Positions 50,302 through 59,762 are shown, counted from the stretch's first letter. The stretch: DNA of 64,000 bases from an uncultured Burkholderiales bacterium (GCA_903822825.1 CAIJQQ010000058.1:1-64000); one strand, 5' to 3'. The notes: generated by a model from the sequence alone, not told the origin. Numbers and translations: made by a program.

Positions 50302-52632
50302 TCAGGCAGCGGTTTCTTGCTCTGGCTCGGATTTCGAAGAGCGGGCCTCTTTTTTGGGCGAGGGCTGGATGTCGAGCAGCACCTCGTCCTTGTCGTCCAG
50401 GTCCACCGTGAGGCGTCCGCCATCGGTCAAGCGGCCGAACAGCAGTTCGTCGGCCAGCGCCTTGCGGATCATGTCCTGGATCAGTCGCTGCATGGGGCGC
50501 GCACCCATGAGCGGATCGAAACCCTTCTTGGCCAGGTGCTTGCGCAATTGGTCGGTGAAGGTGACGTCCACCTTTTTCTCGGCCAATTGACCTTCGAGTT
50601 GCAGCAGGAACTTGTCGACCACGCGCAGGATGATCTGCTCGTCGAGGGGCTTGAAGCTGACGATGGCGTCCAGGCGGTTGCGGAATTCCGGCGTGAACAA
50701 ACGCTTGATGTCGGCCATCTCGTCGCCAGCCTGGCGCGGGTTGGTGAAACCAATGGTGGCCTTGTTCATGGTCTCGGCGCCCGCGTTGGTCGTCATGACG
50801 ATGATGACGTTGCGGAAGTCGGCCTTGCGTCCGTTGTTGTCGGTCAGCGTGCCGTGGTCCATGACCTGCAGCAGCACGTTGAAGATCGCGGGGTGCGCCT
50901 TTTCGATTTCGTCGAGCAGCAGCACGCAGTGAGGCTTCTTGGTCACAGCCTCGGTCAGCAGACCGCCCTGGTCAAAGCCCACATAGCCCGGAGGCGCGCC
51001 GATCAGTCGGCTCACGGCGTGCTGCTCCATGTACTCGGACATGTCAAAGCGGATCAGCTCAATGCCCATGATGTAAGCCAATTGCTTGGCCGCTTCGGTC
51101 TTACCCACGCCCGTGGGACCCGAGAACAAGAACGAACCAATCGGTTTGTCTGACTTGCCCAGACCGGATCGGGCCATCTTGACGGCAGAGGACAGCACCT
51201 CCAGCGCCTTGTCTTGGCCAAAAACGACAGACTTGAGGTCTCGCTCCAGGGTCTGCAGCTTGCTGCGGTCGTCGTTGGACACGTTGGCAGGCGGGATGCG
51301 CGCGATCTTGGCCACGATGTCTTCTATCTCGGCCTTGCCAATGGTTTTCTTGCGCTTGGAAGCGACCAGGATGCGCTGGGCGGCTCCGGCTTCGTCGATC
51401 ACGTCGATCGCCTTGTCGGGCAGTTGGCGGTCGTTGATGAACTTGGCCGACAGCTCGGCTGCGGCTTGCAGCGCGGCGTTGGCGTACTTGACGCTGTGGT
51501 GCTCTTCAAAGCGGCTCTTGAGGCCTTTGAGGATTTCCACCGTCTCGGCCACCGTGGGTTCGACCACGTCGACTTTTTGGAAGCGGCGCGACAAGGCCGC
51601 GTCTTTTTCGAAAATGCCCCGGTATTCGGTGAAGGTGGTTGCGCCAATGCACTTGAGCTGACCGCTCGAGAGCGCGGGCTTGAGCAGGTTGGATGCGTCC
51701 AGCGTGCCGCCAGAGGCCGCACCCGCGCCGATCAAGGTGTGGATCTCGTCAATGAACAGGATGCCGTTGGGCTTGTCTTTCAAGGCTTTGAGGACCCCCT
51801 TGAGGCGCTGTTCAAAGTCGCCACGGTACTTCGTGCCCGCCAGCAGCGCGCCCATGTCGAGTGAGAATACCTGGGCTTCGGCCAAAATTTCGGGCACGGT
51901 GCCTTGCGTGATGCGCCAAGCCAAGCCCTCTGCAATCGCGGTCTTGCCCACGCCCGCCTCGCCCACCAAAAGCGGGTTGTTCTTGCGGCGGCGGCACAGG
52001 ATTTGGATGGTGCGTTCGACTTCGTACTCGCGCCCGATCAAAGGGTCAATCTTGCCGTCCTTGGCCGCCTGGTTCAGGTTGTTGGTGTACTGCTCCAGAG
52101 GCGAGGCTTTTTCGCTGCGCTCCCCGCCTTGTGAGCCCTCTTCGCCTTCCTGGTTGGCTGGCGCGTCAGACGATTTGGCCGCTTCTGGTGGGTCGTTCTT
52201 GCGGATGCCGTGGGCAATGAAGTTGACCACATCCAATCGCGTGATGCCTTGCTGGTGCAAGTAATACACGGCATGCGAGTCTTTCTCACCAAATATGGCC
52301 ACCAGCACATTGGCCCCGGTGACTTCTTTTTTGCCATTGCCAGTGGACTGCACATGCATGATGGCGCGTTGGATCACCCGCTGAAAACCCAGCGTGGGCT
52401 GGGTGTCTACCTCTTCGGTGCCAGCCACCTGAGGGGTGTTGTCTTTGATGAAATTAGAGAGGGATGTGCGCAAGTCGTCCATGCTGGCAGAGCAAGCACG
52501 CAAAACTTCGGCCGCACTGGGGTTGTCCAGCAAGGCCAGCAGCAAGTGCTCCACGGTGATGAACTCATGCCGCTGCTGGCGGGCCTCGACGAAGGCCATG
52601 TGCAGGCTGACTTCCAATTCTTGGGCAATCAT
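50302..52632 (-). CDS. clpA: ATP-dependent Clp protease ATP-binding subunit ClpA
   Basis: A 776-residue AAA+ unfoldase that feeds substrates to ClpP. It has a double Clp_N domain (1-150), then D1 with Walker A GEAGVGKT at 224-231 and D2 with GPTGVGKTEAAKQ. The IGL-type loop that docks ClpP is in ATIGFTNPR (here IGF, the ClpA form). It has an acidic/Gly-rich linker at 150-180. It follows clpS by 60 bases, the classical pairing. Confidence 0.97.
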   Translation of the reverse strand: MIAQELEVSLHMAFVEARQQRHEFITVEHLLLALLDNPSAAEVLRACSASMDDLRTSLSNFIKDNTPQVAGTEEVDTQPTLGFQRVIQRAIMHVQSTGNGKKEVTGANVLVAIFGEKDSHAVYYLHQQGITRLDVVNFIAHGIRKNDPPEAAKSSDAPANQEGEEGSQGGERSEKASPLEQYTNNLNQAAKDGKIDPLIGREYEVERTIQILCRRRKNNPLLVGEAGVGKTAIAEGLAWRITQGTVPEILAEAQVFSLDMGALLAGTKYRGDFEQRLKGVLKALKDKPNGILFIDEIHTLIGAGAASGGTLDASNLLKPALSSGQLKCIGATTFTEYRGIFEKDAALSRRFQKVDVVEPTVAETVEILKGLKSRFEEHHSVKYANAALQAAAELSAKFINDRQLPDKAIDVIDEAGAAQRILVASKRKKTIGKAEIEDIVAKIARIPPANVSNDDRSKLQTLERDLKSVVFGQDKALEVLSSAVKMARSGLGKSDKPIGSFLFSGPTGVGKTEAAKQLAYIMGIELIRFDMSEYMEQHAVSRLIGAPPGYVGFDQGGLLTEAVTKKPHCVLLLDEIEKAHPAIFNVLLQVMDHGTLTDNNGRKADFRNVIIVMTTNAGAETMNKATIGFTNPRQAGDEMADIKRLFTPEFRNRLDAIVSFKPLDEQIILRVVDKFLLQLEGQLAEKKVDVTFTDQLRKHLAKKGFDPLMGARPMQRLIQDMIRKALADELLFGRLTDGGRLTVDLDDKDEVLLDIQPSPKKEARSSKSEPEQETAA

Positions 52633-52692
52633 GTGATTTCCTTTTGCCTTGCTGTGGTTGAAACTGGTTTCATAGATAAAGACGAATGTGCC

Positions 52693-53052
52693 TTATTCAA
52701 TAGGTTCGCTGACACATTGCAATGGGTGCCCAGCTTGGCGCGCCGCGTCCAGAACCTGATCGACTTTGGTGGCGGCCACATCTCTCGAGTAGACACCACA
52801 CACGGCTTTTCCGTCCAAGTGGATCTTGAGCATGATCTGGGTGGCCGATTCGCGGTCTTTGCTGAAGAACTCCTGAATGACCATCACCACAAACTCCATG
52901 GGGGTGTAGTCGTCATTGAGCATGAGGACTTGGTACATCTGGGGGGGGACTGTGCGCTGCGCGCGCCGCTCCAAGACGACGGCGTCGCTGCCGTCTGTCG
53001 TTTTTGTCAAATCCGGCGGCAGCGTCGGGGAAACAGGTTTTTTCGTTGCCAT
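52693..53052 (-). CDS. clpS: ClpS adaptor of the N-end rule
   Basis: A 119-residue adaptor that brings proteins with bulky N-terminal residues to ClpAP. The binding pocket residues are in [16 protein letters not shown]. The C-terminal half has [24 protein letters not shown], the ClpA contact side. The first 35 residues are a flexible tail, longer than in E. coli ClpS. It heads the clpS-clpA unit, divergent from the cold-shock gene. Confidence 0.97.
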   Translation of the reverse strand: MATKKPVSPTLPPDLTKTTDGSDAVVLERRAQRTVPPQMYQVLMLNDDYTPMEFVVMVIQEFFSKDRESATQIMLKIHLDGKAVCGVYSRDVAATKVDQVLDAARQAGHPLQCVSEPIE

Positions 53053-53140
53053 GATTTCATTCTATCGGGGCTTTTCAAGCGCAGACCTCGAAAAGATGAA
53101 AAGTCCTTGTTTGCGAGCCCCCATCGGGGAAAACCTCACG

Positions 53141-53169
53141 TTGACAAATTCAATAAAGTCGAATCAAAC
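53141..53169 (+). promoter_or_regulatory. Promoter of the cold-shock gene
   Basis: A perfect TTGACA -35 box (53141-53146) lies 46 bases before the ATG. With a 17-base spacer the -10 would be TCAAAC, which is weak. The region is AT-rich compared with the surroundings. Confidence 0.5.
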
Positions 53170-53192
53170 TTAAGAAAAAATGGAGATTCGCC

Positions 53193-53423
53193 ATGCCCAA
53201 CGGAACAGTCAAATGGTTCAACGATGCCAAAGGCTTCGGATTTGTCCAACCCGACGGTGGCGGCGCAGACGCTTTTGCGCACTTTTCCGCCATCCAAATG
53301 GAGGGCTTCAAAACCCTCAAGGAAGGGGCCCGGGTTGAATTTGAACTCGCCGATGGCCCCAAGGGTCAGATGGCGATCAACATTCGGTATTCGGAGGCCG
53401 TACCGCAAACACCCAAAGCCTGA
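53193..53423 (+). CDS. CspA-family cold-shock protein
   Basis: A 76-residue RNA-binding OB-fold protein. RNP1 is KGFGFV at 13-18 and RNP2 is FAHFSA at 28-33. The first strand [13 protein letters not shown] is standard. The C-terminal eight residues beyond the fold (AVPQTPKA) are longer than in CspA. GGAG lies 7 bases before the ATG. Cold induction cannot be judged from sequence; the leader is short, about 40 bases, unlike the long cspA leader of E. coli. Confidence 0.95.
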   Translation: MPNGTVKWFNDAKGFGFVQPDGGGADAFAHFSAIQMEGFKTLKEGARVEFELADGPKGQMAINIRYSEAVPQTPKA

Positions 53424-53506
53424 ACCTGCGCCACAGGTCAAACCCCAGCGCCTGACCCAAGAGCCGTTATGCTCGGGCTGTCCACTTTTCAGCCTGAAAC
53501 GCGCTC

Positions 53507-53986
53507 ATGTCCGCTAAAGCCTTCGCCCTCCTCACCCGCATCCGTTTGATTCGTGTGGCCCTGTTGGTGGCCGCATTGGGACTGCAAACCGCTGCCCTGG
53601 CCCAAACACCACAAATGAATTTGCAGCGGACCCAACTCAGTGCCGGCATGCATTTGCTCGATGTGCAATTGGCCTTGACCCCAGAGCAGCGCCAAATTGG
53701 CCTCATGTGGCGCAAAGAAATGCCCCAACACGAAGGCATGTTGTTTGTGTTTGAGCAGCCCGCCAGCCAGTGTTTTTGGATGCGCAACACCCTGCTGCCG
53801 CTGACAGCGGCCTTTGTGGACGATGACGGCACCATCGTGAACCTGGCGGACATGAAGCCGCAGAACGACGACAGCCATTGCTCTGCCAAGCCCGTGCGCT
53901 TTGTGCTGGAAATGAATCTGGGCTGGTTTGCCAAGCGCAATATCAAGGCCGGTTACAAGCTTGGAGGAGCAGCCTTCAAGCGCTGA
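53507..53986 (+). CDS. Secreted DUF192 protein
   Basis: A 159-residue protein with a signal peptide (about residues 1-32, LVAALGLQTAALAQ) and a DUF192 domain. Family features are LTPEQRQIGLMWRKEMPQ, GMLFVFEQP, CFWMRNTLLPL and VRFVLEMNLGWF. The function is unknown; it would act in the periplasm. It lies 83 bases after the cold-shock gene on the same strand; I see no terminator between, so read-through is possible. Confidence 0.86.
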   Translation: MSAKAFALLTRIRLIRVALLVAALGLQTAALAQTPQMNLQRTQLSAGMHLLDVQLALTPEQRQIGLMWRKEMPQHEGMLFVFEQPASQCFWMRNTLLPLTAAFVDDDGTIVNLADMKPQNDDSHCSAKPVRFVLEMNLGWFAKRNIKAGYKLGGAAFKR

Positions 53987-54020
53987 AGCCTCGGGCCTCA
54001 CAGGCCCATTTCACGGCCTG

Positions 54021-54362
54021 TCATACCCCCCAGACGATGTCGGACTTCTCGGCGATGCTGCTCTGAATCATTTGCCGCATGGGCGCAGCGCGCTGAGCCA
54101 GACGCACAGCGGACAGCTCTGTCAGGTGGGGGTTTTCAGTGTCCGCCAACGGCGTTGGCTTCGGTTTTTGTGATTGGGCTTGGCGCTGGTCTTCGTCGTG
54201 CAACACGGCCGCATCGATTTTGGCCAGCACGGCAGGCAAGTCCTGGCAAAGCACGATGCCCTTGACCGGGTCATCTCCGAGCATGACCTTGAGCAAACGC
54301 CGAGCGTCGGCGTCCAGCATGATCAGGTCTGCGGTCGCTTTGGATTTGAACTTGAACAACAT
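54021..54362 (-). CDS. DUF1840 protein
   Basis: A 113-residue protein of the DUF1840 family, found mainly in betaproteobacteria. It starts MLFKFKSKATADLIMLDADA, the family N terminus, and has a variable middle rich in Q/K/P (QAQSQKPKPTP). The C-terminal helix VRLAQRAAPMRQMIQSSIAE follows. The ATG at 54362 was chosen from that N terminus; ten upstream codons are also open. The function is unknown. It lies 26 bases after ihfA and is probably on the same transcript. Confidence 0.85.
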   Translation of the reverse strand: MLFKFKSKATADLIMLDADARRLLKVMLGDDPVKGIVLCQDLPAVLAKIDAAVLHDEDQRQAQSQKPKPTPLADTENPHLTELSAVRLAQRAAPMRQMIQSSIAEKSDIVWGV

Positions 54363-54388
54363 GCTTTTTCCGGGTGAAGTGGGCCCGT

Positions 54389-54730
54389 TCACTTTGCCTG
54401 ATTTTTGGCACTGTCCACCGTGTCTTGGATCACGGACTTGAGCTTGTGACTGGCGTGGAATGTGGCCACGCGGCGCGCCTCGATCGGGATCAATTCGCCC
54501 GTGCGAGGGTTGCGCCCGGGCCGGGCCGCCTTGGTGCGGATCTGAAAGTTGCCAAAGCCGGAAATTTTGACATCCGCACCTTCAATCAAGCTGTCCACGA
54601 TCAGGTCAAAAAAGGCATCGACCATGTCTTTGGACTCACGCTTGTTGAGACCAATTTGCTCGAACAAGAGATCCGCCAAATGCGCTTTGGTAAGTGCAGG
54701 GGTCTCGAGGCTTTCAACTGTGAAGTCCAT
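54389..54730 (-). CDS. ihfA: Integration host factor subunit alpha
   Basis: A 113-residue DNA-bending protein of the HU/IHF family. It has LTKAHLADLLFEQIGLNKRE, then the signature GFGNFQIRTKAARPGRNPRTGE with the Pro of the beta-arm that intercalates into DNA. The N and C termini extend the 99-residue E. coli protein by about ten and a few residues. It lies 9 bases after pheT, the same position as in E. coli, at the end of the translation operon. Confidence 0.96.
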   Translation of the reverse strand: MDFTVESLETPALTKAHLADLLFEQIGLNKRESKDMVDAFFDLIVDSLIEGADVKISGFGNFQIRTKAARPGRNPRTGELIPIEARRVATFHASHKLKSVIQDTVDSAKNQAK

Positions 54731-54739
54731 GATGAATCC

Positions 54740-57172
54740 TTAGCTGCGCAACCGCGCTGACAACTCAGTTTCCAGTTGCGCAACCACGCTCGCCGTGACC
54801 GCTTCGATCTGCCCCTCGGCCAAAGCAGCCTCCCCTTGGCCGATGGTCAGCCGCACAGCCCAACTTTTTTCGCCTGAGGCCAGAGTGCCGCCATGTTGCT
54901 CCGCCTTGGGGCGGTAAATATCAAACAGCACCGCGCCTTGCAGCAAGCCGTCGGTAGGCGCGGCGTGAATCACTTTCATCAGCTGCGCATGGGTCACCGA
55001 CTCTGCCACGATCACGGCAATGTCGCGCTCCACGGGCTGCTGCTTGGCCACATTTTGGGCCACAGGTACAACGCGACTCGTCACGCCGTCGAGCGACAGC
55101 TCAAACACCACCGGGGCGCTGCTCAGCTCCCAAGCCTGACGCCAGCGTGGGTGCAGTTCGCCCACATGACCGATCACCACGCCACCCAGCAGAACCTGGG
55201 CCGAGCGGCCGGGGTGCAAGGCGGGGTGTTCGGCAGCCACAAATTCGGCTTGGCGCGGGGCCAACAACTTTTCCACGTCGGCTTTGACGTCGTAAAAATC
55301 GACATGGCGGGCTCTGCCCTGCCAGCCCAAAGGCTCGACCGGGCCCCAGGCCATGCCCGCCACACGCATGGGCTGATCAAAGCCTTCGACAGTGGTGTCG
55401 CTGTTCTGTACAGAAGCATTGCGCAAAAAAACACGGCCCATTTCGAACACGCGCACGCGGTCGGCCTTGCGGTCGGCGTTGAACTTGACCACCTGCAGCA
55501 GCGAACCCATCAGGCTCGAGCGCATCACGCTCATCTGGCTGGCGATCGGGTTGAGCAGGCGGATCGGGTTGCCGTTGCCTGCCAGATCGCGCTCCCAGCT
55601 GTCTTCGACAAAGCTGTAGTTGATGGTTTCCTGGTAGCCCAGGGCCGCAATGGCGCGGCGCACGGCCGAAGGACTGCGCTCGGTCTCAGGGCGCACCGTG
55701 GCCGTGATGGGGGCCAGCGGCGGCTGGGTCGGCAGCTTGTTGTAACCCACCATGCGGGCGACTTCTTCAATCAGGTCTTCTTCGATCTGTAGATCGAACC
55801 GGAAACTGGGCGGGGTCACGGTGACGGTGCCCTCGCCTTCAGCCACTTGCAAACCCAGACCGAGCAGGGCATCGGCGCACTGCTGCTGCGTGAGCGGCAT
55901 GCCGATGACCTTGACCGCACGGGCCACGCGCAGTGTGACAGGGGTTGTCGCAGGAATGTTCAAGATCTGGTCGTCGATCGGGCCGACCTTTGTCTCGGAC
56001 GTGCCGCAAATGTCGAGCACCAGCTGGGTGATGCGCTCGATGTGCTCCACCGTCAGCTGCGGGTCGACGCCGCGCTCAAAGCGGTGACCGGCATCGGTCG
56101 AGAAGTTGAAGCGGCGCGAACGGCCTGCGATCGACGTAGGCCACCAGAAAGCGGCTTCGATGTAAATGTTTTGGGTGTCGTCGGACACGGCGGTGGCGTC
56201 GCCACCCATGATGCCCGCCAGCGATTCGACCTGGCTGTCGTCGGCAATCACGCCCACTTTGTCGTCCACAGTCACGGTGTTGCCGTTCAGCAGCTTGAGC
56301 GATTCTCCGGCTTGGCCCCAACGCACCTGCAGGCCGCCGTGGATCTTGTCGAGGTCAAAAATATGCGAAGGACGACCGAACTCGAACATCACGTAGTTGG
56401 AGATGTCCACCAAGGGGCTCACGCTGCGCTGGCCGCAACGGGCCAGGCGGTCCACCATCCACTGAGGGCTTTGGGCTTGGGTGTTCACGCCCTTGACGAC
56501 ACGACCACTGAAACGGCCGCACAGGTCGGTGGCCTGTACCTTCACCGCCAGCTTGTCGTTCACCTGAGTGGCCACAGCGGGAAAAGTCGGGGCCTTCAAA
56601 GGCGCACCTGTCAGGGCCGACACCTCGCGGGCGATGCCGTACACGCTCAAGCAATGCGCCAGATTGGGCGTGAGCTTGAGCGTCATCAGGGTGTCGTCCA
56701 GATTCAGATACTGGCGAATGTCCTGACCCAAAGGGGCGTCAGGGGGCAACTCCAGCAGGCCGCCGTGGTCGTCAGCGATCTTCAGTTCTTTGGCCGAGCA
56801 CAGCATGCCCTGGCTTTCCACGCCACGCAGCTTGCCGACCTTGATCACAAATGGCTTGCCGTCTTCGCCTGGAGGCAACTGGGCACCCACCATGGCGCAA
56901 GGCACGCGAATGCCGACGCGGGCATTGGGCGCACCGCAAACGATGTTGAGCAAACTGCCCTGCCCCACGTCCACCTGGCACACGCGCAGGCGGTCAGCAT
57001 TGGGGTGTTGCACAGCTTCCTTGATTTCACCGACCACGATTTGCGTGAACGGCGGGGCCACAGGCTCGAGTTCTTCCACTTCGAGGCCAGCCATGGTCAG
57101 GGTGTCGGCCAGTTGCTGGGTCGTCAGGGGCGGGTTGCAGAACTCGCGCAACCAGGATTCGGGAAATTGCAT
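54740..57172 (-). CDS. pheT: Phenylalanyl-tRNA synthetase beta subunit
   Basis: An 810-residue subunit of the alpha2-beta2 synthetase. Domains in order: B1 (1-40), a tRNA-binding EMAP-like fold (about 40-150), B3/B4 editing domain (about 215-390), B5 (about 400-475), catalytic-like core, and the C-terminal FDX-ACB anticodon-binding domain (about 715-808). The N terminus MQFPESWLREF is the family start. It is 34 bases after pheS and 9 before ihfA. Confidence 0.98.
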   Translation of the reverse strand: MQFPESWLREFCNPPLTTQQLADTLTMAGLEVEELEPVAPPFTQIVVGEIKEAVQHPNADRLRVCQVDVGQGSLLNIVCGAPNARVGIRVPCAMVGAQLPPGEDGKPFVIKVGKLRGVESQGMLCSAKELKIADDHGGLLELPPDAPLGQDIRQYLNLDDTLMTLKLTPNLAHCLSVYGIAREVSALTGAPLKAPTFPAVATQVNDKLAVKVQATDLCGRFSGRVVKGVNTQAQSPQWMVDRLARCGQRSVSPLVDISNYVMFEFGRPSHIFDLDKIHGGLQVRWGQAGESLKLLNGNTVTVDDKVGVIADDSQVESLAGIMGGDATAVSDDTQNIYIEAAFWWPTSIAGRSRRFNFSTDAGHRFERGVDPQLTVEHIERITQLVLDICGTSETKVGPIDDQILNIPATTPVTLRVARAVKVIGMPLTQQQCADALLGLGLQVAEGEGTVTVTPPSFRFDLQIEEDLIEEVARMVGYNKLPTQPPLAPITATVRPETERSPSAVRRAIAALGYQETINYSFVEDSWERDLAGNGNPIRLLNPIASQMSVMRSSLMGSLLQVVKFNADRKADRVRVFEMGRVFLRNASVQNSDTTVEGFDQPMRVAGMAWGPVEPLGWQGRARHVDFYDVKADVEKLLAPRQAEFVAAEHPALHPGRSAQVLLGGVVIGHVGELHPRWRQAWELSSAPVVFELSLDGVTSRVVPVAQNVAKQQPVERDIAVIVAESVTHAQLMKVIHAAPTDGLLQGAVLFDIYRPKAEQHGGTLASGEKSWAVRLTIGQGEAALAEGQIEAVTASVVAQLETELSARLRS

Positions 57173-57206
57173 GACTCGTGTCTCTTGTATCGGACTTGGG
57201 AGGGAA

Positions 57207-58244
57207 TTACTGGAACTGGCTCAGGAAGCGCACATCGCCGTCAAAAAACAGTCGCAGGTCGTTCACGCCGTAGCGCAGCATGGTGAAGCGGTCCATGCCC
57301 ATGCCAAAAGCAAAGCCGATGAAGCGCTCAGGGTCCAAGGCCATGTTGCGCACCACGTTCGGGTGCACCTGGCCGGAGCCACCCACTTCGAGCCAGCGCC
57401 CCGCCAGTGGGCCGTTCTGGAACTGGATGTCGATCTCGGCGCTGGGTTCGGTGAATGGGAAAAAACTGGGGCGAAAGCGCAAGACCAGGTCGTCGCTCTC
57501 GAAGAAGGTGCGGCAAAAATCGGTGACCACCACCTTGAGGTCTTTGAAGCTCACGTTTTCGCCAATCCACAGGCCTTCGCACTGGTGGAACATGGGCGAA
57601 TGGGTGGCATCGCTGTCCACACGGTAAGTGCGGCCCGGCGCGATGACGCGGATTTCGGGCATTCCTTGGCCAGCATCGAGTTGGTTCTTGTAGCGCTTGA
57701 CATGCTGCACCGCATGGCGGATTTGCATGGGGCTGGTGTGCGTGCGCAAAAGGTGACCGCCTTCGACATAGAAGGTGTCGTGCATGGAGCGGGCCGGATG
57801 GTCTTCAGGCGTATTGAGCGCCGTGAAGTTGAACCAGTCGGTCTCGATCTCGGGGCCTTGGGCCACTTCAAAGCCCATAGAGCCAAAGATGTTTTCAACC
57901 CGCTCGAGTGTGAGCGAGACGGGGTGCAAGCCGCCCACGTTGGCGCTGCGACCTGGCAGCGTCACATCCAAAGCTTCGGATTTGAGCTGCGCTTGCAGTT
58001 CGGCATCGGCCAGCGCCTGACGCCGATCGTTCAGAGCAGCTTCAATCACTTGCTTGGCGATGTTGATGGCGGCACCTCGGGTTTTCTTGTCCTCCACGCT
58101 CAGCGCAGCCATGCCCTTCATCAGTTCGGTAAAACGACCGGCTTTGCCCAAAAATTGAGCCTTGGCGTTTTCGAGGTCAGCAGGTGTCAGTGCCTGCGCA
58201 AAACTCTGGCGGGCGGATTCGACCAGGGTGTCCAGCTCGTTCAT
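57207..58244 (-). CDS. pheS: Phenylalanyl-tRNA synthetase alpha subunit
   Basis: A 345-residue class II synthetase subunit that carries the active site. It has an N-terminal coiled coil (1-85) and motif 1 around [16 protein letters not shown]. Motif 2 lies around [15 protein letters not shown] and motif 3 is [17 protein letters not shown]. The ATG at 58244 has no clear SD. An intrinsic terminator lies only 29 bases upstream, so expression depends on reading through it or on a promoter within it. Confidence 0.97.
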   Translation of the reverse strand: MNELDTLVESARQSFAQALTPADLENAKAQFLGKAGRFTELMKGMAALSVEDKKTRGAAINIAKQVIEAALNDRRQALADAELQAQLKSEALDVTLPGRSANVGGLHPVSLTLERVENIFGSMGFEVAQGPEIETDWFNFTALNTPEDHPARSMHDTFYVEGGHLLRTHTSPMQIRHAVQHVKRYKNQLDAGQGMPEIRVIAPGRTYRVDSDATHSPMFHQCEGLWIGENVSFKDLKVVVTDFCRTFFESDDLVLRFRPSFFPFTEPSAEIDIQFQNGPLAGRWLEVGGSGQVHPNVVRNMALDPERFIGFAFGMGMDRFTMLRYGVNDLRLFFDGDVRFLSQFQ

Positions 58245-58273
58245 GATGGAAAATTGGTAGATGACAAAATAAA

Positions 58274-58309
58274 AAAGGGATTGAAGCTTTTGTGAGCCTC
58301 AATCCCTTT
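58274..58309 (-). terminator. Intrinsic terminator between rplT and pheS
   Basis: On the minus strand AAAGGGATTGA (58309-58299) pairs with TCAATCCCTTT (58284-58274), with a small inner GCT/AGC pairing, and runs into TTTTTTATTTTG. It lies 46 bases after the rplT stop and 29 bases before the pheS ATG. It may act as a partial terminator or attenuator. I found no Phe-rich leader peptide before it. Confidence 0.85.
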
Positions 58310-58355
58310 GATCGAGTGCGTGGCACAGACCCTCAGGCCCGTGTCACTCTTGAAC

Positions 58356-58718
58356 TCAAGCTGCGGCCAATTTGGCTTTGACTTGGCTCACGATGCCAGC
58401 AAAAGCGGCCTTGTCGTGCACGGCGATGTCCGCCAGCATCTTACGGTCGATTTCGATGGCAGCCTTCTTCAGGCCGTTGGCGAACTGGCTGTAGGTCAGA
58501 CCGCATTCACGCGCAGCGGCGTTGATACGGGCAATCCACAACTGACGGAACACACGCTTTTTGGTGCGGCGGTCACGGTAGGCATATTGGCCAGCCTTCA
58601 TCACCGCCTGTTTGGCGATGCGGAAGACATTGCCGCGGCGACCGCGGAAACCTTTTGCAAGGGCCAAAACTTTCTTGTGACGGGCGCGTGCCGTTACACC
58701 ACGTTTAACGCGAGGCAT
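58356..58718 (-). CDS. rplT: Ribosomal protein L20
   Basis: A 120-residue large-subunit assembly protein. The very basic N terminus [20 protein letters not shown] and the globular C-terminal part ([20 protein letters not shown]) are characteristic. In E. coli it represses the rpmI-rplT mRNA. It is 25 bases after rpmI. Confidence 0.99.
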   Translation of the reverse strand: MPRVKRGVTARARHKKVLALAKGFRGRRGNVFRIAKQAVMKAGQYAYRDRRTKKRVFRQLWIARINAAARECGLTYSQFANGLKKAAIEIDRKMLADIAVHDKAAFAGIVSQVKAKLAAA

Positions 58719-58743
58719 ATTTATTCTCCTTGTTCGTCAGTGA

Positions 58744-58947
58744 TTACAGGCCAGCCATGGGCAGCATTTGAGCGATGTGACCCATATTGGTCTCATGCAC
58801 AGCCACTGCACCGCGAAGGTGGCGCTTGTTTTTGGTGGTCTTCTTGGTCAGGATGTGACGTTTGAAGGCTTGGCCGCGTTTAACGGTTCCACCTGGACGA
58901 ACACGGAAGCGCTTTTTAGCACTGCTTTTGGTCTTCATCTTGGGCAT
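58744..58947 (-). CDS. rpmI: Ribosomal protein L35
   Basis: A 67-residue basic ribosomal protein: [20 protein letters not shown] at the start and [17 protein letters not shown] in the middle. AAGGAG lies seven bases before the ATG, the strongest SD in this operon. It follows infC after 132 bases that may hold a regulatory structure. Confidence 0.99.
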   Translation of the reverse strand: MPKMKTKSSAKKRFRVRPGGTVKRGQAFKRHILTKKTTKNKRHLRGAVAVHETNMGHIAQMLPMAGL

Positions 58948-59079
58948 TTGAATGCTCCTTTATTTGTGCTCGTGAGGCGTCTGCAAAATCTTTGCAGCCT
59001 TGTTGGCCCCGAGCCACTTTTACAAAAGCCACCCGAAAGTAACTTTTGATTCGACCCACCCGAGGGCAGGTCAAACTCT
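58948..59079 (-). promoter_or_regulatory. infC-rpmI intergenic leader, candidate L20 operator
   Basis: 132 bases separate infC and rpmI, long for this tight operon. A 7-bp hairpin (CTGCAAA/TTTGCAG, 58981-58997) is visible, and a second weaker one (CTTTT/AAAAG) beside it. In E. coli L20 binds the equivalent region and blocks rpmI translation. A matching pseudoknot could not be shown by eye. Confidence 0.35.
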
Positions 59080-59676
59080 TCAACCCGCCAGATCGGCAGG
59101 GGTCGCAGCATCTGCAGCCTTGCCGGCGGGTTTTTTGCGACCTGGCGCGATCATCATGATCATCTGACGACCTTCGAGCTTGGGAAACTGCTCAACAAGA
59201 ATCAGATCTGCCAGTTCGTCGCGAATCCTATTCAGCAAGGCCATGCCCAACTCTTGGTGGGTGATCTCGCGGCCACGGAAACGCAAGGTGATCTTGCACT
59301 TGTCGCCGTCGGCCAAAAACCGGCGGATGTTGCGCATCTTGATGTTGTAGTCGCCATCGTCGGTACCGGGGCGGAACTTGACTTCCTTGATGTCGATGAC
59401 CGTTTGCTTGGCTTTGGCTTCAGCCGCACGCTTTTGCTCTTGGTACTTGAACTTGCCGTAGTCCATCAAACGACAGACTGGTGGACTGGCGGTGGCGGCA
59501 ATTTCAACCAAGTCCACATCCAATTCACCTGCCATGCGCAGTGCGTCTGCGAGTGACAAGATGCCCAATGGCTCGTTTTCTGGGCCGGAAACACGGACCT
59601 CTGGGGCCATGATTTCTCGGTTCAAACGGTGTTTGCGTTCTTCGCGTTGGCGACGATCACGGAATTCGGTAGCGAT
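59080..59676 (-). CDS. infC: Translation initiation factor IF-3, AUC start codon
   Basis: A 198-residue IF-3. The N-terminal domain begins [24 protein letters not shown] sequence (here one R fewer) and [14 protein letters not shown]. The linker is followed by the C-domain with [20 protein letters not shown]. No ATG or GTG fits the family N terminus. The codon ATC at 59676-59674 does, with GAAGGA seven bases upstream. IF-3 genes typically use such non-standard starts (AUU, AUC, AUA), which IF-3 itself discriminates against, giving autoregulation. A TTG at 59625 would cut conserved sequence. Confidence 0.93.
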   Translation of the reverse strand: MATEFRDRRQREERKHRLNREIMAPEVRVSGPENEPLGILSLADALRMAGELDVDLVEIAATASPPVCRLMDYGKFKYQEQKRAAEAKAKQTVIDIKEVKFRPGTDDGDYNIKMRNIRRFLADGDKCKITLRFRGREITHQELGMALLNRIRDELADLILVEQFPKLEGRQMIMMIAPGRKKPAGKAADAATPADLAG

Positions 59677-59762
59677 GACTCAATCCTTCAAGGGAAACAA
59701 CTGCAACAAGCAGCCAAACCGCCTTTGTGCCCGCGGGCCAAAGCATGTGGCGAAAATCACCT

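Noticed and set aside
58310..58355. Phe leader peptide before the pheS terminator
   Set aside because: Short ORFs here (for example GTG ACA CGG GCC TGA) have no Phe run; I found no PheM counterpart.
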